From Phoronis australis (lineage: Eukaryota; Phoronida; Phoronidae): a DNA stretch of 64,000 nucleotides. The DNA lies in the NCBI GenBank assembly GCA_002633005.1, contig NMRA01000066.1, positions 722,468 to 786,467 on the forward strand. Direction: 5' to 3'. A program made the position numbers and the translations under genes. Below the pieces are notes generated by a model. The model searched no databases. It worked only from the letters and a program-made list of their open reading frames with translations, and had not been told where the DNA came from. Shown piece after piece: positions 61,403-64,000 of this stretch; positions within the stretch are counted from its first letter, which is position 1; each line of letters starts with the position of its first letter.

Positions 61403-61552
61403 CAGTGGCAGACTTAGGGTGGCCAAAGGGGCCATGCCCCCTTTCCTAAAATTCTTCCAGATTGCATTTGGCAGTTTGGGGGTGACGAACAAAATCCTGG
61501 CTAATACCTTGTCCTGCCCACCCCATCACTCAAAATCCTGGATCTGCCCCTG
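61403..61552 (+). mobile_element. hAT-like MITE
   Basis: Begins CAGTGGCAGACTTAGGG and ends CCTGGATCTGCCCCTG, imperfect inverted ends of the CAG(T/G)GGCAGA type. Shares its interior with 42109-42216. Confidence 0.7.
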
Positions 61553-61679
61553 GAATTACATCAAATTTCGAGCAAAATACTTCATGTTCATGTAGACAGC
61601 AGCAGTATCAAAAACGCGATTCCAACAACCATTAAAGTAATATTTTATCAAAAACTAGTAACATTGACCGTCGTTTGAG

Positions 61680-62010
61680 AATGGAAGTTTGAAGATCTTG
61701 AAGACAACTATTTGTGAATAAAAATTAAAAGTATCAATATTTTTCCTAAGAAAACTTGTAAGAACCGAGTAGTTTTTGAAGATCATTAATGAAAAGGCAG
61801 CGATTGTCGAAAAAGAATGGGGTTGTAGGAAAATCGCGCATGTCGATTAGACTGTCATGTATTTTTGATGACCGTGTAGAGTGCACAAGACTAACGGATT
61901 AAGATGCTCAAATCACGTGTACTGGCAAACGTAAACAAAGATTTCTATGATTTTGGAGTGCAAGTGCAATTCATAAATTGTTACAGGTTATCACTGGAAT
62001 GGACCAAAAC
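61680..62010. repeat. dispersed repeat D, copy 2
   Basis: Counterpart of 960-1240, with the same landmark order (CTATTTGTGAAT, GAAGATCATTA, ATCGCGCATG, GTAAACAAAGATTTC). Non-coding. Confidence 0.5.
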
Positions 62011-62733
62011 TCGTGTTAAAATGAATAAATTCTGAAAAATCTTCCGATGCCCCGTTTCTCGCGCTCGTGCAGTGTTCGCCAGGTATCTGCACGCCTTAGA
62101 GCTCCACCTAAATCTCTATGCAGTTTCATGTCGACAACCATCTTACAATTTTACATGCACAATAAATAAAAACCATCACACTCAAAACGACAAATTTCGA
62201 CCACATAACACAAATCCTGAAACAAGATAATGGTATCTTACCCTCGTCTACCTGTCATAGACTTGGGTAAATTAATACGTTAAAATTATTGTTAATTGGG
62301 AAGAACGACCAACATATTAACGACTAAGAAGGCCGCCGTCAAGCTACATGACTCACTTGAGATTAATCCATTCATTTTTCAGAAAAAGCAAGTGACACCA
62401 ATAGTCTGCTGCGAGATCTGTCTGCCTTCAAGATTAATGGACATTTGTAAATGGTGATAGCACAGATATAAAATGAGTTTAAAAATGTTGCGCGTTTCTT
62501 TGAAAAGTTCTTGTTAACCTGCTGTGTATCATGTTACTGTGTCAATAATAACAGCTTTCTTCGTAGACGTTTGTGCTTAACGGGACCTTTGAATTCCTGT
62601 GTGCACCCTGACAAGGGGATCGATTGAAAAACGTGATATAACTTGCATATCGCACCACGCTTTCAGACATTATCTTTTTAACGGGTACGTGAGGCAAACT
62701 TGGACCAGAATATGACAGGCAACAACGGTTTAA

Positions 62734-63990
62734 GCACTCACAATCATTTCAATATGTCATACATGGGTGCATCTTATAGTCATGTGTTAATTATACCCGA
62801 AACAACTAATTTTTCAAGCAAAATAAGAAATGTCATCAGATGAGAAATTTATTTACAGACTGCAAAAGAATGGAAAGATGAAAGTTGTTACAGCGAAGCA
62901 CAGTATGCTTTGCCTGTTGCGCAGGGTTTATTTCCGAGTCTGATAAAATTCACCTGACCCCACCTCGGGAGACCCCGGGTTCGCTTTTTAGACGGGGCTT
63001 GCCATTTTTTTCTAACCGTCAAATGAAACAGTAATGCTGGGATTGTTCTTGAACAGCTCGACCCCCAAACCCCACAACCCACATCCCCTCGAATCACAAC
63101 CCCAACAATCCCCTCGACCCACGTCCTGAGCCAAGAATTTGTAATCATACTGCATGTACTTCGCTGAATGACTTTCCCATGAGACTTACATGTGAAAATA
63201 ATCTGGCTCAAGTCTGATGGTTTAAAACAGAAAGTGGCTCAAGAACATGCTCGGAAATAGCGAACTGTGAGCGTGCAGTTGTTGCCACGGAAATAGTTCC
63301 ACGAGGGGCTACCAATAGTCCTGAGATTACGTTAACGTGAATGGACGTATTTTCACATTTCTGTTATTTTCTTTCTGTTGTATACTCGTTTACAATATAC
63401 TTCATGTAACATGGAGATACTTATTTAGTTAAGAGTTTGTCTTTTAAATTGTATTTACTAAAGTGAGAAAAAATACCGTGTAACATATTCGTCGGCTTCT
63501 TGTACTCTCCCAAAACAGCTTGAATCTGCCATTCAATGAAGAGCAGACGAGCCGATCAGACTTTGCTTGGAATGGCATTTGTAACGTTGGAATCGACTCT
63601 ACTTGATTGCGAAAAACATGGAAAAGCCAACCGAGCTCCCGGATCGTATCGTTTGTCCTGCAAATCCGCGCTTGTTCTATGTTCAGATCGGATCGAGCTT
63701 GTGTAGACTGGATCGGAGGGGTGGCAAGTCGAGGCTGTCGACGGCCGAGAGTATCGTCGGGTGTGGGGGTCAACGGGGTTTTAGAACAATCCTGCTGCAC
63801 TTTAGAATTTTCATTCAATTTCTGCTCAGTGATTTCAATTATACACTGTTCTTGTTTTGGATTACCTTAATGTGATACGAATGTAGTAGCACGCTGTCAG
63901 ATGTGCTATAAATCAAAACAGTGTTCTGCTCCATTGGTACTGTGAGCAATGGACATCAGATTACATCAATGATGTTCACGAGGTTGTATC
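62734..63990 (+). repeat. dispersed repeat C, copy 2, interrupted
   Basis: Matches 22516 onward in two blocks (62734-63039 and 63798-63990) separated by the 753-bp element at 63040-63792. The window ends shortly after. Confidence 0.75.
63040..63792 (+). mobile_element. 753-bp TIR element inserted in repeat C
   Basis: Perfect 10-bp ends GGATTGTTCT/AGAACAATCC plus subterminal GACCCCC blocks, flanked by the 5-bp duplication TGCTG (63035-63039 and 63793-63797). The copy of the host repeat at 22.8 kb has a single TGCTG at the same point. No transposase domain was recognised in its frames. Confidence 0.8.
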
Positions 63991-64000
63991 TTAAATAAAA

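Noticed and set aside
1-64000. CRISPR arrays, operons and ribosome binding sites
   Set aside because: The sequence is eukaryotic, and the only regular repeat array (5566-5777) has no spacers.

Overview
The window is animal nuclear DNA: AT-rich, intron-bearing, gene-poor and full of transposon relics. GT-AG introns with matching phases, AATAAA and TATA signals, THAP, TLDc and antistasin domains, LINE and Penelope-like (PLE) fragments and many MITEs all point to a marine invertebrate metazoan. The palindrome TACATGTA occurs about 40 times, against roughly one expected by chance. The species cannot be fixed from the sequence. Two ambiguous bases (15662 and 35139) suggest a draft assembly.

Two complete protein genes could be assembled from exons, both on the minus strand. 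(1) 30087-28355: three exons, 191 aa. It is a secreted precursor with a signal peptide, an acidic prosegment, a basic cleavage site and an 11-cysteine basic mature chain. Its C-terminus resembles the noggin/Trunk/PTTH cystine-knot group. A TATA box and a polyadenylation signal frame it. (2) 56383-50524: six exons, 301 aa. It is a type I membrane protein with a novel ectodomain, a Gly-zipper transmembrane helix, a CICCCCC cluster and a Gln/Tyr/Pro-rich tail.

Partial genes are an antistasin-type inhibitor exon (3468-3670, minus), a TLDc-like exon (45041-45372, minus), a THAP domain (50194-50457, minus) with a broken paralogue (5937-6254, plus), a possible membrane-protein last exon (749-961, plus) and a possible type II anchor exon (37724-37814, plus).

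The rest is mostly mobile DNA. A 2-kb terminal-inverted-repeat element is present twice in opposite orientation (7319-9379, 34101-36124), each copy carrying a nested hAT-like MITE. Four copies of a MITE share CATGCGCGCACCCAG ends and, in three, 5-bp target duplications (11.4, 14.1, 14.5 and 51.8 kb). A MITE (20165-21927) is split by a PLE fragment with a GIY-YIG relic and inverted pLTRs carrying hammerhead-like boxes. A 2.8-kb element has about 190-bp TIRs (41617-44400). LINE relics lie at 57.1-57.8 kb (minus) and 60.0-61.1 kb (plus). A 753-bp element (63040-63792) has its empty site preserved in a second copy of the host repeat at 22.8 kb. A 21-bp tandem array lies at 5.57-5.78 kb. No operon or CRISPR organisation is present, and the genes are independent units in a repeat-rich matrix.
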